Position numbers and translations under genes: made by a program | Source of the DNA: Coffea arabica | Lineage: Eukaryota > Streptophyta > Magnoliopsida > Gentianales > Rubiaceae | Length of the DNA stretch: 64,000 nt | Direction: 5' to 3' | Assembly (NCBI RefSeq): GCF_036785885.1 | Contig: NC_092314.1 | Span: 13,103,638 to 13,167,637 of the forward strand | Shown here: positions 1 through 12,478 of the stretch, piece after piece | How the letters are laid out: each line of letters starts with the position of its first letter | How positions within the stretch are numbered: the first letter of the stretch is position 1 | Notes under the pieces: model-generated | The model's input: only the letters and a program-made list of their open reading frames with translations | What the model was told of the DNA's origin: nothing | Databases searched by the model: none

Positions 1-208
1 CTCCTATGCTAATTTCATCAAAATAGATCTTATAAATTTTAGTTATAAACTTATCAATTTTCATTTGAAGTTTAAAAACACCATGCAAGATAATTTTTAT
101 AGGCTTTTCAACGTCCTTCTTCAACATTATTACTCTAACCTAGTCTTTTTTTTTTTTGAGACAATAATTATTGTATAATCTATTCTATCCTAGTTTTTTT
201 ACTCTAAC

Positions 209-480
209 CTTGTGTTTGGATTGTAAATTATTTGAGATAATTTTGTGAAAAAATATTATAGCATTTTTTTGATGTGATGTATGTGAGATAAAAAGGTAAT
301 TGAAAAATGTGTTGATGATGCAAGCAAATTAGTGTGTAAATAAAGTGAAATAGAAGACAATCCAAACACTTTTACGTTTTTCGCTAATACATTTTTCAAT
401 TACTTTTCTGATACATACATTAAATTGCTATAATACATTTTTCAAGAAAAAACTCCAAAAAAATAGAAATCCGAACCTAA
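209..480. mobile_element. Foldback MITE-like element
   Basis: The two halves of this interval are imperfect inverted copies of each other. The left arm contains TGTTTGGATTGT and then GAAAAAATATTATAGCA. The right arm read on the minus strand contains GTTCGGATTTC and GAAAAATGTATTATAGCA. A perfect 13-bp inverted pair, GTGTTTGGATTGT at 212-224 and its complement at 357-369, lies inside. No coding capacity is seen. The bases CTAAC flank both sides, but this is too short to prove a target duplication. It fits a non-autonomous foldback DNA transposon; the superfamily is not determined. Confidence 0.5.
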
Positions 481-1133
481 CTATTTCGTATATTACAATT
501 CTTTCAAGAGCATTTGATACACTAAAATTCACATTATATAACAAGCCACATTATGATACATTTCAAATTCTCTAGAGGTAGAAAACTATGATGTGATTTG
601 TCTGCCACATATGGGGCAAAGTACAAATTAAAGAAAATGTAGGAAGAACCAGTCTTGGTTCCTCGAATGACAAAATAATTTCGTTAATAGTTCCCCATAT
701 TGCATCTTTACCATACATGATTCCTTAAGGTATAAATAATTTAACTTTAGTCCTTTACCTTTTAAATTTTTAAATTCGGTCTCTTATCTTTATGAAACTT
801 GCACTTCAAGTCCACTCCTCCAGCATCCAACATGCCTTTCAAGAGTATAATGTTAGAAATAAGAGGGATCAAATATGTCAAGAAAAATTAAGAATTGAAG
901 ATCTAAATGAGAAGTATGCAATTCTTAAGGAAGAAAATATTATCTAAAGTGAAACATACTAGGCTATAGTAAGACTAGCCAAGCATGCATAGGACTAAAA
1001 CTGCAATTTTTACTCGTACTCTATCCATTAATATGTTCTTTACCCTTTGCGCTTAGAATAAAGCTTGATAGTTGATACATGATTTGTATATATCTCAACT
1101 CGTTTATTGAAGTAAAGCTTTAACTTTCATTTT
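481..1133. other. AT-rich noncoding stretch
   Basis: No ORF, RNA gene or terminal repeat can be recognised between the foldback element and the solo LTR. The sequence is AT-rich with short homopolymer runs, as in ordinary plant intergenic DNA. Confidence 0.6.
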
Positions 1134-1138
1134 GTTTC

Positions 1139-1760
1139 TGTGAGGACCCGAAATTTTTTATTTTATTTTATCGAATATTAGTAGTTTGTTTAAATATTTA
1201 TTTACTCATTTTTCTCTAAATTATTTATTTCGATCATTTAAAATCCATTTATATGGAACGACGCCTCTTTTATATTTTTAAAAGCGTTTTGTTGGAAAAA
1301 ATTCACTTTTCGAAAACTCGTTTAGTTCGGAACAACGAGTGCACGTTTTTCGAGACTATATTTGAATCGAGAGTGTATTAATATTGGAGAATTAAGAACG
1401 ATCAATAATAGATTAAGAAAGGATAATTGAGGAATTAATACTCAATTCACGTGAGGACTCGGAAAATTATTATTTTTAAACCCCTAATTTTGGCTCAATT
1501 AATTATCTATTTGGATTTTTGCCCGAATATTATTTTCTATCCTTATTAGACCTAAATATATGGTTTTATAGTTTCGTTATATTTTTAAAGTGTCTCGTTT
1601 CAAAAAATTATTTTCTTAGAAGCTTGTTTAGTGAAAAAGTGAAAACGTGTCTGAAAACTTTAGCCAATTAGGAGTACAATAAGCTCAAAAATTTAAGACA
1701 TATACAATGGTCCTAAAATAGGCAATTTTAGGTTTAAATATTGAAGTGATAGTTAGTGGT
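1139..1760 (+). repeat. Diverged tandem duplication inside the solo LTR
   Basis: The first ~310 bp of the LTR is followed by a diverged second copy from about 1451. TGAGGACCCGAAA and GTGAGGACTCGGAAA head the two units. Both continue with CCGAATATTA-like, ATATTTTTAAA and (A/C)TTGTTTAGT-like blocks in the same order and spacing. It is a partial duplication within the LTR promoter end. The limits are approximate. Confidence 0.45.
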
Positions 1761-4700
1761 ACGATCGTTATAAGAATTTTTCAAAGGTTTCAATTTTTAT
1801 TGCGCCTAAATTAGAAATACGTGTTTTCACGTGCGCGCTTAATTGAGGGATTTTGGACCATTATTTTGGGATAATTAAGAATGAATAATATTTATATGTA
1901 TGTAAGTGCCCTAGAGGTTTAGTGCACTAGTGCAACAAACGTAAGAGAAATCGGACACAAAACGCGCGTGTAGGGCACTAGTTGTAATTGATTTGACGTA
2001 TTTAATAGATTAGACGTCAAGCGTCTTTCGTACGCAAAGGAAACCAGAAACCGCATTTCCTTTCCTTCTAGCTTCATTTTTTTTTTTTTGTCAAATTTCC
2101 TTCTAGCTTCATGGTCGGCCAGCTACTGCAGAGAAACAACCAAAGACTTCAACATTTCCTCTTCCAAAGCTCATGCAAATCACTACCAAAACTTCCATAG
2201 ATTCAACCAAAATTTCACACACACTTAGCTCTACACTTGGACAACACATCTAGCTGCAAAAGGAAGGAGCTATCCACGGTTTCTTCAAGCTTCAAAGGGC
2301 CGAAACCTCTGTCCTAACCAGCCATCAAAGTAGGTAGTAATCTAATGCCTTGAACTTGTCTTATGGAAGCTAAATTGCACTTATAAATTTGAATCGGCAT
2401 ATGATTTGTGGTTGATGTTGGAAAATTGTTAAATGTGGGCTCTATGAACTCCCACTTTGGGTTGATGGCTGTGATGATGTTTGATGATGGTTTTGTTGCT
2501 GTATTAGTGCTTAACGAAGTAGATTAAAAGTGCATTATTGACAGAAACGTTATTGAGTTCTTGAAGCAAACAGTTCCGATTTTACCCCTGCTCTGTTCGG
2601 TCACTTTAATGCAGAAATTTGAGGATTTAATGGCTTGATTGTGTTGTTTAATATGTTGTAGTAGTTGTGTAAAAATTTTCATTGAAAAATACTGAGTTTT
2701 GGTGGGTCAAACGAATTTATTTCAAAAACTAGTAATTTGGAAAACGGTTTCGTCGTAATCCAGACCAGTGTTTGTATTTCATCCATAACTCCGTACTCCG
2801 ACGTCGAAATCAAGTTCCGTTAGCAGCATTTGAAACTAGGCGTTCCCATGTTTCCAACGGTGTATAATGCACATTCTGGTTTCATGTGTGTGAGCCACAC
2901 CATTCATCTGAAGTCGGCTGTCCTGTTTCTCCGTTCTGCCGAAATGATTTGATGATGCTGCAACTTTAGGCTTAATTTCGAGCTAGTTGCATGCTGAAAC
3001 TTGAAACGATTTCTTCTGTGAACTTTTATCCCTATGAATGTATTTTCCAACGCCGTAAACCATGCTCAATTCCAAGTTAGGTCGACTGAATTGTGGTCAA
3101 AACAAGAACGCTGCTCTGTTTTGGAAAAGCCTAGTTTTGGGACAGATTTGAGATGAGACTATTGTGGTCTTGCTAAACGAAAATTTTGGTGTTAAACACC
3201 TACCAGATGTACCATGAATGATCCTTAGACTTTCCTTTTACATATGGACCATGATTGGAGGATTTCCATAGCCAAACGATTGAATTTGGGAAGAAAAGGA
3301 TTAAAGGCAGATTGCCTTAAGAATTTTTCCAAACTTTGGTTGATTTGTTAACCACCTTTCCGAGGGTATTTTTCCACGAAATTTGATAGAGAGATACCCT
3401 TCATATAGGAGTATTATACTACAAAATTTGGTGTCAATCCAAGTCCGTTTCGACACTTAACAAATGGTCCAAAGTCGGAACCAAATCTGGAAATTTTGTA
3501 ACAGTCTTGAATTTTTCCCAACTTTGAGCTACCATATCTTGGTGCTCGAAACTCCAATTCTCGATCCGTTTGTTCTACCCTAAACCTTACTTGCACCTCT
3601 AATTGAGCTATAAATTTCAAGGGCTGGTTTTCAACGAGTGAATTCTGCCGAATTTCCAAAGTTAACGAAAAACCAACCCCGGCTCAATCTTGGGTGATTT
3701 GGAACAGCAACTTTAAGCTCATTTTTGAACACCTTCCACTTAGATTCATGGAAAAATGTCTTCTAAGAACTTTTAGTACTTTGGAAGAGGTTTCCAACGG
3801 TACCAAGTTTTCCAATTTTTGACATGTGGAATCTGAGATACGATTTTTTTCACAATATCGTATCAAAACTGAAATTTTCTGAATTTCAAGGAAATTGAGT
3901 TTTTCAAGTATTCCTTATTTCTTCGATAATACTTGAACGTTTATGCTTGATTTCCAAGATAACAAAACTCGATTGCTCTTGTATATTAAGAAACTCCACT
4001 TGAACCTCGATTTACTAGTAATTGAGGTTCATTTTCATGAAATTTCCCCAGATTGTACTAGTGCACAATCTTTCTTGATAATTGGGATGTGTGAATGATA
4101 ATTCACTATTAAATGCTCAGGCGCTCAAGAGGACCTTCCAGAGGATCTCACGGGAGACGCCTAAACTCGCTACTTGAATCACTGTGAGTGTCAAGTGCAT
4201 GAACTTGTTGTTAAGTGGTTATCTGTTTCTTATCCGTTATGTAAATTTGAAATTTTGAGACGAGGGTGTACTTTATCGCACTCGTTCTCTTTCAAATGAA
4301 ATTATATTCGAATTTTGCTATGTAAATTCGTATCCAACTTGTACATGGTAATGTGGATGTGATTTGTACATGTGATTCGTATATGTGATCCGTATTTGTG
4401 ATTCCTATTTGGAATCGTCGATTTGAGCGTTGCTCATCGACTTATATTCGTATTCGTATTCATATTCGGGGGACGCCCAAAACTCATTGGCTAACTTTGC
4501 GAATCGAGCCAGCATGGGTTTGGTCGATAAGCTTAGCAAACCATGAGATATTCGTAGAGCATGATCTATTGGAGAGATCTTGCTCGGCATTACTCGTGCA
4601 GTATTGCCATGATATACTCGAGTATTATCAAAAACTTTGATGAGCGGGTCCGATAAGGGGGTGTAACGGTGACGGGATTCGAAAAAAAGTGGTGTATCTA

Positions 4701-5260
4701 CGGATTTGATACTTATGTGGTTGACGGAGTGTCAACGTGAGATGTGATCAAGACTTCGACTCGACTACTTGGAATTTAGCTTCTGAGAGCTACAGTATCC
4801 TTGAATTGTTTCTGTTTATTTTTCCTATTCGAAATGTGAATTATTCGAATTTGATAGCCTTACCTACAATGTACTTGTTGTTGCTACTTGGTTTATGTGT
4901 TTGCATGTGTGTTTTCTTGGCCTCACTGAGTATTGGCTCGTCCTATTAGTTTGTTTTCCTTAACAGGTTGGATTGGAAGATTTTGGTAAAGCCGACTAGA
5001 TTATACTTTTGATTGGAATCGGGGCTGTAAATGTGTAGTCGACTTTTAATGGTTGCATTTTGGAACTTGATGTATCTTTTGTGGACATGATGTAAGATTT
5101 AAATATTTAGTTAAGAAAACGACTTTTCTTTATTTTGACTCGTAGTATTTGGTATGTATCGTTAAGTTCGATTTGATTTGTCTTGAGTCCTGGCGAGAGT
5201 TGGGCAGGCGTCCCGCGGATACCCTTGGGTTCGCCCTTGGGAGAAGTGGGGGGCGTCACA
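1139..5260 (+). mobile_element. Solo LTR of a long-LTR retrotransposon
   Basis: The interval begins TGTGAGGACCCGAAA and ends GGGGGGCGTCACA, so it has the TG...CA ends of an LTR. It is flanked by a perfect 5-bp direct repeat, GTTTC, at 1134-1138 and 5261-5265, as expected for integrase-mediated insertion. At 4,122 bp it is very long. There is no primer site, coding region or second copy of the ends inside, so it is read as a solo LTR left by recombination between two LTRs. The long LTR with TGTGAGGACCCG and GGGGCGTCACA ends recalls plant chromovirus (Tekay/Del) LTRs, but that family call is from memory. The short ORFs within it have no recognisable product. Confidence 0.75.
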
Positions 5261-5420
5261 GTTTCATACTAGTAATTATCGAGTATCTTAATTAACTCAA
5301 TTGTAGATATTTGAATGTAGATATTAAGAGAAAGCTGAAAACATATTTTGCTTTTAGAGAAAATGAGGAACTTACTTTGCTACACTAGCCCAATGAACTC
5401 AAAAAAGATTTTACAACATA

Positions 5421-7234
5421 TGATAGGTTGCAATTTATTCATTTATTTTATTATTAATTCCTCCTATTACCTGACTTGATGTGGATTTATTTGCTGGATT
5501 CTACTCATTTTTAGTATTTGACGTTTATTTCAGGGAGTAGAATATAAATATGATAACAGGTGCCAAATTGGCAGAAAAAGAATTCAGATGATTAAACTTG
5601 TCCCAGGGGCACTTTTGGAACAGAAGATGTCACGCCCATTTTGGTAATTTTCGCAAAGGAACGACGGACGGAGGGCTTCTCTTCCTGTTGATGTGCGCCG
5701 CAATTAAAGAAAGAGAAGGAGGAGGAAGTTGGATAGTTAGTTTTTTTTTTCCTTAGTTCTGGCCGGCTGAAGCTTAGGAGGAAAGCTTGACTTTGGTCTT
5801 CCCTGGGACTTACTTTTGAGCTTTAGAAAACTAGAGAAAAAGCATTTGTTAGCTTTGAGCTTTGACTTTTCTTCTTTTATTTTGAATCCTGCGCATGGCT
5901 GGAACAAGAGGGAATTACTTCCTTTGACCCTTCTTTAGCTTATTGTAGCTTCTGGTCTCCACGCATGTTAGGAGCAAAAAGTTGGAGCCCACCTTCTTTA
6001 ACTTTTCCACCTTGTTTCTCTTGAGTGGCCCTGCCCCACGGATGCTAGCAACAATAAAGAAACTCAATTGTCACTTGTAATTGTCGCGTGCCTTATAAGT
6101 GTTCGACGAATTGCGAATTCCTAAGATGCAGACTAAGGCCGTGACTCTGGCTGAAATTTCCTGCGGGCTTAGTTCACCCAATATGAGCTAATCCCCTCAT
6201 TCTAGTCAAGAAACGACGGATGCTTTGATTCGCCTAAAAATTGTGAGATCGATTTAATTTAATCTTTCCCTTTTATTTATTGGTATTCGTGTATTCCTTG
6301 TTTGCTACGCTTATGGTTATTCAATTAATTGATTGTCATGGATCCGGATAATTAATTGATCTGATAGCCTATTGTCAACTAGGACATTTAAATCCGTAAT
6401 TGTTTGATTGTCCTGAATTAGTGACGACTGGCACGATTAGCTTCGTGTCAGGGGAATACACGGGCTAACTTAAAATAACCATGGTAGTGTGTTATTTGGT
6501 TAGAATAGGGCTCTTCTAATACGTAAGGCAGTTGGGAAATTAAATCTTACGGGCGTACCTAGGATTATTCCCCAATTAGAGCAGTGATTAACGGGCGTAC
6601 CTTGATCACCGACACAGTAAGGAGGGGTTGACTGCCATCGCTTGCTTGGTAGTTATAACCTATTTATTGATAAGTAGTTAGGATTGCCTTTGCTTCGATG
6701 ATCAATTAGGTGAACCATTGCTGAAGTTATTTCTTGGCTAGATCTTTAATTAATATTATCTTGATTGTAGTGAATTGCCATTCGGCTTTTGGTTGTCTAC
6801 GTTATTTCCTTTTTAATTGTTTCCTTGTTTTAATTGATTTCGGCCTTTAATTCTTGTTATCCTGAGTTCAGTAAATTGTGGTTTAATTTCTAATTAGTTG
6901 TTTATTTTTATTTTCTCATTGGAATTTTAGTTAATTATCGTCGTTCCTACAAAATCACCCCCTGTGTTATTTTGGATTTCTTAAGAAACAAATATACCCA
7001 ATCTCTGTGGATACGACCCTACTTGCCCTGTCTACAAATTCATAATTATTTGTGAAAAGGAATAACCATTCCATTCGGGTATATCGGATCAAGCAAACTC
7101 TTCGGGAACATGATGAATCAAGTAACCCATTGCACACCTAGAGTCCCTGCTCCAGTACTTGGAATTGGGTTTTGGTTATTTTAACTGGCAATTAGGTTTA
7201 ACTTTATTATTGCACAGGCTTCGACAACCTGTCA
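5421..7234 (+). repeat. 5' LTR of the Athila element
   Basis: It starts TGATAGGTTGCAA, ends CGACAACCTGTCA, and is repeated almost base for base at 16272-18080. By eye about 12 substitutions separate the two copies, including G/T at the sixth base and a three-base cluster near 7110, plus a length difference in a T-run near 5740. The TG...CA ends and the immediately following primer site fix the right boundary. Confidence 0.92.
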
Positions 7235-7239
7235 ATTTT

Positions 7240-7257
7240 TGGCGCCGTTACCGGGGA
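7240..7257 (+). other. Primer-binding site, tRNA-Asp type
   Basis: TGGCGCCGTTACCGGGGA lies 5 bases after the 5' LTR. From memory it is the complement of the 3' end of plant tRNA-Asp(GTC), with one base differing (A in place of G at position 11). This tRNA primes minus-strand synthesis in Athila-group elements. Confidence 0.8.
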
Positions 7258-7324
7258 CAGGCGTTATTATTTGTTTCTTTTTAAATTCAATTTTTGTCCT
7301 AATTTTCTAGTTTTCTTCTAGTGT

Positions 7325-8548
7325 ATGCCTCGATCTTCTTGCACAGTTGACTTGATTTTTGACCCTGAGGTAGAAAAGATCACGCGTAGAACGAGAAAGG
7401 AAACCAGACAGCTCAGAGAAGAGCACTCCAGTGCTACATCTCAAAGACCCGAGTCAGAAGTTGAACGAATAGATTCGTTTGGCAACACTTCGAGTGACTC
7501 TGACCAGGAAGAGGACACCATGGCTAATGCACAAACATTAAGGGAGTTGGCTGCTCCTGATTTAACTCAGCAGCCTTTATGCATTACTTTCCCCGCTTTA
7601 AATGACAACATTCCATTTGAACTAAAATCTGGTCTGATTCAGCTTTTACCCTCTTTTCATGGTTTACCAGGTGAAGAGCCGTATAAGCATCTGCAGGAGT
7701 TTGATGTCGTGTGCAATAGTATGAAATCCCCGGGAATCACAGAAGAGCAGATAAAAATGAGGGCATTTCCCTTCTCCTTGAAAGATTCGGCGAAGGACTG
7801 GCTGTACTACCTGTCACCAGGTAGCATCACCACGTGGGGCCAATTGAAGAAGAAATTTTTGGATAAATATTTTCCTGCGTCCAGGGCTGCAAGTCTAAGG
7901 AAAGAAATTTGTGGGATCAAGCAGCATCCAGGGGAGTCACTTTACGAATATTGGGAACGGTATAAGAACTTGTTGCGCAGGTGCCCCCAACACCAAATAA
8001 GTGAGCAGTTGATCATACAATATTTTTATGAGGGGCTCCTTTTTAGAGACAGGAGTATCATTGATGCTGCAAGTGGAGGGGCACTGGTGAACAAAACCCC
8101 TCAGGAAGCACGGGAGTTAATAGAGGGGATGGCAGAGAATTCACAGCAATTCAGTACAAGAGAGGATGTCCCAATACGTATGGTGAATGAGGTAGAGACA
8201 CCCTCTATGCAGCAGCAGCAGCTAAATGAGTTGACTGCGTTTGTTAGGCAACAGGCTGTGAGAAATGCATCACAAGCCAGGGTATGCGGGATTTGCACTG
8301 GTATAGGTCACTCTGCAGACATGTGCCCAATGATTCAGGAAGAAACTGCAGAACAGGTGAACATGGCTGACCACGCGCCCGCGCCAAGGAAGCAGTACGA
8401 CCCTTACTCAAACACCTACAACCCCGGGTGGAGAGATCATCCCAACCTCAGTTATGGAGGGAATAGGCAACCCAACTTTACACCGAACAGGCAGTCTAAC
8501 TTTGTGCCAAATAAGCCACCAGGGTACCAGCAGCAATACCAACCCTGA
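7325..8548 (+). CDS. gag: Athila gag (capsid/nucleocapsid), ended by an in-frame stop
   Basis: An open frame of 407 residues starting 90 bp after the LTR. Residues ~90-250 form the retrotransposon gag domain, with the conserved cores WLYYLSPGSITTW, FLDKYFP and ESLYEYWERYKNLLRRCPQH. A CCHC zinc knuckle (C321, C324, H329, C334) follows near the C-terminus, then an Asn/Gln/Pro-rich stretch. Gag packages element RNA into virus-like particles in the cytoplasm. The frame ends at a TGA (8546-8548), but the same frame continues open through the next ORF without any shift. The stop is therefore probably a disabling mutation inside a longer gag-pol frame. Confidence 0.88.
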   Translation: MPRSSCTVDLIFDPEVEKITRRTRKETRQLREEHSSATSQRPESEVERIDSFGNTSSDSDQEEDTMANAQTLRELAAPDLTQQPLCITFPALNDNIPFELKSGLIQLLPSFHGLPGEEPYKHLQEFDVVCNSMKSPGITEEQIKMRAFPFSLKDSAKDWLYYLSPGSITTWGQLKKKFLDKYFPASRAASLRKEICGIKQHPGESLYEYWERYKNLLRRCPQHQISEQLIIQYFYEGLLFRDRSIIDAASGGALVNKTPQEARELIEGMAENSQQFSTREDVPIRMVNEVETPSMQQQQLNELTAFVRQQAVRNASQARVCGICTGIGHSADMCPMIQEETAEQVNMADHAPAPRKQYDPYSNTYNPGWRDHPNLSYGGNRQPNFTPNRQSNFVPNKPPGYQQQYQP

Positions 8549-8587
8549 CCACCTCCGCCCCCTCAATCTGGTTCATCTACGGAGGAG

Positions 8588-9874
8588 ATGCTGAAACAAA
8601 TGATGACAACCATGACGCAAAATCAGCAAAGGACGAAGGCAGTTATTATGCAAAATCAGCAAAGGACGGACTCCGAAATGCAGGATATAAGGAATCAGAT
8701 AAGTCAACTGGCCACCAAAGTTAACCGTTTGGAGTCCCAGAACCAAGGGAAGCTGCCATCTCAACCGGAGTTGAATCCGAAGAACGTGAGCGCAATGACC
8801 CTAAGGAATGGGAAAGAAATTCAGGGGCCTGAACCTGTGATCCCTAAGGACAAGGATGAAGAGAAAATCGAAAATGAGCTTGGAAGGGAGGACAGCAATG
8901 GTGCAGATCAAAAGGTACTTCCTGATCCAATAATTACAGTTAAAACTAACCCGCCTCCTTTTCCTAACAGGTTGGAAAAATCGAAGAAACAGGATAAGGA
9001 GAAGGAGATCTTGGAGGTTTTTCGCAAGGTTGAGATAAATATCCCACTCTTAGACGCCATCAAACAAGTACCAAAATATGCCAAGTTCCTAAGGGACTTG
9101 TGTGTCAACCGAAAGCGATTGAGGGGGGATGAAAGGATTATTGTTGGGGAAAACGTGTCTGCGGTCCTGCAGAGAAAGCTCCCACCAAAGTACGGGGACT
9201 CAGGTATGTTTACTATTCCCTGTAGGATAGATAATACTGTGATCAGAAGGGCCATGTTGGATCTGGGAGCATCGATTAATGTCATGCCTAAATCTATCTA
9301 TGCTTCTTTGAAACTAGGTCCATTAAAAGAAACTGGAATAATTATTCAATTAGCTGACCGAACTAATGCATATCCTGATGGGTTGATTGAAGATGTGTTG
9401 GTAAAGGTCAATGATTTGGTGTTTCCAGCTGATTTTTATGTACTTGATATGGATGATGATCACTCCCCTGATCCCTCACCTTTGTTATTGGGTAGACCTT
9501 TTATGAGCACAGCACAGACGAAAATTGATGTTAATAAGGGTACCTTGTCCATGGAGTTTGATGGGGAAATTGTGCATTTTAACATTTTTGATACTATGAA
9601 GTACCCCTCGAACTCCAACTTTAGCTCAATTTTTTCTGTGAGTGCTATTGACCCTGTAGTGCAGGAAGTGTTTGAAACTGATGGCAGGGATGAGTTGGAA
9701 GTGGCTTTAACCAAGCACCTCGAGTTGGAGACAACTCCTCAGGTGGAGTGGAGTGAGGATTTAAAATGCACAATAGATGCATTACACTCATTGCCGACCA
9801 CCACGAAAAGGTATGAAATCTTACCTATTTTTACTCCCGAGCCTCACCAGAGCGTATTGCCATCTGTGGTGTAG
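8588..9874 (+). CDS. Athila gag tail and aspartic protease segment
   Basis: In the same frame as the preceding gag ORF, from the first methionine after the TGA. Residues 1-60 are Gln/Asn-rich and probably coiled coil (repeated QNQQRT motif). Residues ~215-320 form a retropepsin-like domain with the active-site motif LDLGASINVMP (catalytic Asp at residue 225) and the LLLGRPF motif near its end. The protease matures Gag and Pol inside particles. The ORF stops at TAG (9872-9874), after which the same frame reopens as reverse transcriptase. The start shown is only the first ATG after the break, since synthesis would originally have begun at 7325. Confidence 0.85.
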   Translation: MLKQMMTTMTQNQQRTKAVIMQNQQRTDSEMQDIRNQISQLATKVNRLESQNQGKLPSQPELNPKNVSAMTLRNGKEIQGPEPVIPKDKDEEKIENELGREDSNGADQKVLPDPIITVKTNPPPFPNRLEKSKKQDKEKEILEVFRKVEINIPLLDAIKQVPKYAKFLRDLCVNRKRLRGDERIIVGENVSAVLQRKLPPKYGDSGMFTIPCRIDNTVIRRAMLDLGASINVMPKSIYASLKLGPLKETGIIIQLADRTNAYPDGLIEDVLVKVNDLVFPADFYVLDMDDDHSPDPSPLLLGRPFMSTAQTKIDVNKGTLSMEFDGEIVHFNIFDTMKYPSNSNFSSIFSVSAIDPVVQEVFETDGRDELEVALTKHLELETTPQVEWSEDLKCTIDALHSLPTTTKRYEILPIFTPEPHQSVLPSVV

Positions 9875-9889
9875 GCACCTGTACTGGAG

Positions 9890-12469
9890 TTGAAACCTCT
9901 ACCAGAGCACCTGAAATATGCATATTTGGGTGATAATGAGACACTCCCGGTGATTATCTCATCGGCACTGTCAAAAATCCAGGAGGAGAAACTGATCCGG
10001 GTCCTTAGAGAGCATAAAGAGGCGATAGGTTGGACAATTGCAGACATTAAGGGGATCAACCCGGCCGTCTGTATGCATCGGATTAGACTAGAAGAGGATG
10101 CCAAACCTGTACGACAGGCTCAAAGGAGGCTCAATCCCCTCATGATGGAAGTTGTAAAGAAAGAAATCTTAAAATTGTTAGATGTGGGGATTATTTTTAC
10201 AATATCAGATAGCCCTTGGGTGAGCCCGGTCCAGGTAGTCCCAAAGAAGGCAGGAGTGACTGTAGAGGCCAACCAAACGGGTGAACTCGTGCCAGTGCGC
10301 AAACCCACTGGATGGAGGCAATGTATAGACTACCGTAGGCTAAATGCCGTCACCAAAAAGGACCACTTCCCTCTCCCTTTCATTGACCAAATGGTTGAAC
10401 GTTTAGCTTGTAGGGCTTATTATTGCTTTTTGGATGGATTTTCAGGATACTTTCAGATAGCAATTGCCCCGAAGGATCAAGAGAAGACAACCTTCACGTG
10501 CCCGTTCGGGACCTTTGCCTACAGACGAATGCCATTCGGGTTATGCAATGCACCTGCAACATTTAAGAGGTGTATGGTAAGTATTTTTTCTGAATATGTG
10601 GAGAAAATTATTGAAGTTTTCATGGACGATTTCAGTGTATATGGTGATAGTTTTGATACGTGTCTAGATAATCTGAAATTGATCTTGATAAGGTGTATAG
10701 AGACTAATCTTGTGCTTAATTGGGAAAAATGTCATTTTATGGTTGAGCACGGGATAGTCATGGGTCATATTGTATCGTCTAAGGGCATAGAAGTTGACAA
10801 GGCTAAAATAGACATTATTTCTGCATTACCTTACCTCGCGAGTGTGCGGGAGGTGCGTTCTTTTCTTGGACATGCAGGTTTTTATCGAAGGTTCATCAGG
10901 GACTTTTCAAAAATTGGAGCCCCGTTGTTCCAACTCCTACAAAAGGATGTGACCTTCGAATTCAATGACAAATGTGAGAAGGCCTTCGACAAGTTGAAAG
11001 AATTGTTGACTTCACCCCCAATCATCCAGCCCCCTGACTGGAGTCTACCATTTGAGATTATGTGCGATGCCAGTGATCATGCTGTAGGGGCTGTATTGGG
11101 GCAAAGAGTAGGGAAGGCAGCTCACGTCATCTATTATGCATCCCGAGCATTGAATGGAGCCCAGTTGAATTACTCCACCACTGAGAAGGAGCTTCTTGCA
11201 GTTATTTTTGCTTTAGAAAAATTCAGGTCATATTTGCTAGGTGCTAAAGTAATTGTATTTTCTGACCATGCAGCATTAAGGTACCTAATGACCAAGAAAG
11301 ATGCAAAGCCGAGGCTCATCAGGTGGATATTGCTACTACAGGAATTTGACCTGGAGATAAGAGACAAAAAAGGCTCAGAAAATCTAGTAGCAGACCATTT
11401 AAGTCGCATACCAATTGGGGAGGATAATAAGCCATTGAAGGATGCATTCCTTGAAGAGCATTTATTTTCCTTAAATTCTCAATTGTCTTGGTATGCTGAT
11501 TTGGTCAATTATCTAGTAACGGGTGATTTTCCTGCAGGTTGGCCAAAATCGAAAAAGGATAAATTGAAAAGTGACGCCAAGTATTTCATCTGGGACGACC
11601 CGTACCTATGGAAGAGATGTGCCGACCAAATAATGAGGAGATGTGTAAGTGAAGTGGAATTTCAATCAATTTTAGCTTTTTGCCATACTTTTGCCTGTGG
11701 AGGTCATTTTGGACCTAAGAGAACTGCTCAGAAGGTTTTAGAAAGTGGATTTTATTGGCCTTCACTGTTTAAAGATGCCTATGTGTTTTGTAAGTCCTGT
11801 GATCGCTGTCAACGGGTAGGTAATATAGCCCGAAGGGATCAAATGCCCCAGGTCTCGTTGATTTTTATTGAAATTTTTGATGTCTGGAGTATAGATTTCA
11901 TGGGGCCTTTTCCTACTTCATTTGGTTTTTTATATATTTTGCTGGCAGTTGATTATGTGTCTAAATGGGTGGAGGCTAAGGCCACTCGAACTAATGACTC
12001 GAAAGTAGTTGCAGATTTTATCAGGTCTAATATTTTTGTGCGATTTGGAATGCCTAGAGCTATTGTCAGTGATAGGGGAACGCACTTTTGCAACAAAACC
12101 ATAGCTGCGTTGTTTCGCAAGTATGGTGTACTCCACAGGGTCTCAACGTCATACCACCCTCAGACCAATGGTCAAGCGGAGGTGTCGAATCGGGAGATTA
12201 AGACCATTTTAGAGAAAATGGTGCGCCCTAATAGGAAAGATTGGAGCCAAAGGTTGGAGGACGCACTCTGGGCCTATCGGACGGCGTACAAGACTCCTAT
12301 AGGGATGTCACCGTACATGTTGGTATTTGGGAAGCCGTGTCACCTTCCAGTGGAGTTCGAGCACAAGGCTTTTTGGACGATAAATCAATGTAATATGAAT
12401 CTAGAAGAGGCCGGTGTTCAACGGAAGCTGGATTTGCAAGAATTGGAGGAGATCCTGAACGAAGCATAG
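9890..12469 (+). CDS. pol: Athila reverse transcriptase-RNase H-integrase
   Basis: An 859-residue segment in the same frame as gag and protease. The RT domain covers about residues 80-300, with [39 protein letters not shown] and the catalytic FMDD at residues 244-247. RNase H follows at about 380-510, starting at [17 protein letters not shown], with TEKELLAV and [10 protein letters not shown]. Integrase has the zinc-binding HHCC region around CHTF...GGHFG...[11 protein letters not shown]. Its catalytic core has D669, D728 and E764 with exactly 35 residues between the last two (D,D35E). The enzyme set reverse-transcribes element RNA and inserts the cDNA. A TAG at 12467-12469 truncates the integrase C-terminus. 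Confidence 0.93.
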   Translation: MKPLPEHLKYAYLGDNETLPVIISSALSKIQEEKLIRVLREHKEAIGWTIADIKGINPAVCMHRIRLEEDAKPVRQAQRRLNPLMMEVVKKEILKLLDVGIIFTISDSPWVSPVQVVPKKAGVTVEANQTGELVPVRKPTGWRQCIDYRRLNAVTKKDHFPLPFIDQMVERLACRAYYCFLDGFSGYFQIAIAPKDQEKTTFTCPFGTFAYRRMPFGLCNAPATFKRCMVSIFSEYVEKIIEVFMDDFSVYGDSFDTCLDNLKLILIRCIETNLVLNWEKCHFMVEHGIVMGHIVSSKGIEVDKAKIDIISALPYLASVREVRSFLGHAGFYRRFIRDFSKIGAPLFQLLQKDVTFEFNDKCEKAFDKLKELLTSPPIIQPPDWSLPFEIMCDASDHAVGAVLGQRVGKAAHVIYYASRALNGAQLNYSTTEKELLAVIFALEKFRSYLLGAKVIVFSDHAALRYLMTKKDAKPRLIRWILLLQEFDLEIRDKKGSENLVADHLSRIPIGEDNKPLKDAFLEEHLFSLNSQLSWYADLVNYLVTGDFPAGWPKSKKDKLKSDAKYFIWDDPYLWKRCADQIMRRCVSEVEFQSILAFCHTFACGGHFGPKRTAQKVLESGFYWPSLFKDAYVFCKSCDRCQRVGNIARRDQMPQVSLIFIEIFDVWSIDFMGPFPTSFGFLYILLAVDYVSKWVEAKATRTNDSKVVADFIRSNIFVRFGMPRAIVSDRGTHFCNKTIAALFRKYGVLHRVSTSYHPQTNGQAEVSNREIKTILEKMVRPNRKDWSQRLEDALWAYRTAYKTPIGMSPYMLVFGKPCHLPVEFEHKAFWTINQCNMNLEEAGVQRKLDLQELEEILNEA

Positions 12470-12478
12470 GAAAACGCC

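Noticed and set aside
3414-4949. Short ORFs between 3.4 and 4.9 kb
   Set aside because: They lie inside the solo LTR, carry no family motif, and are no longer than expected by chance.
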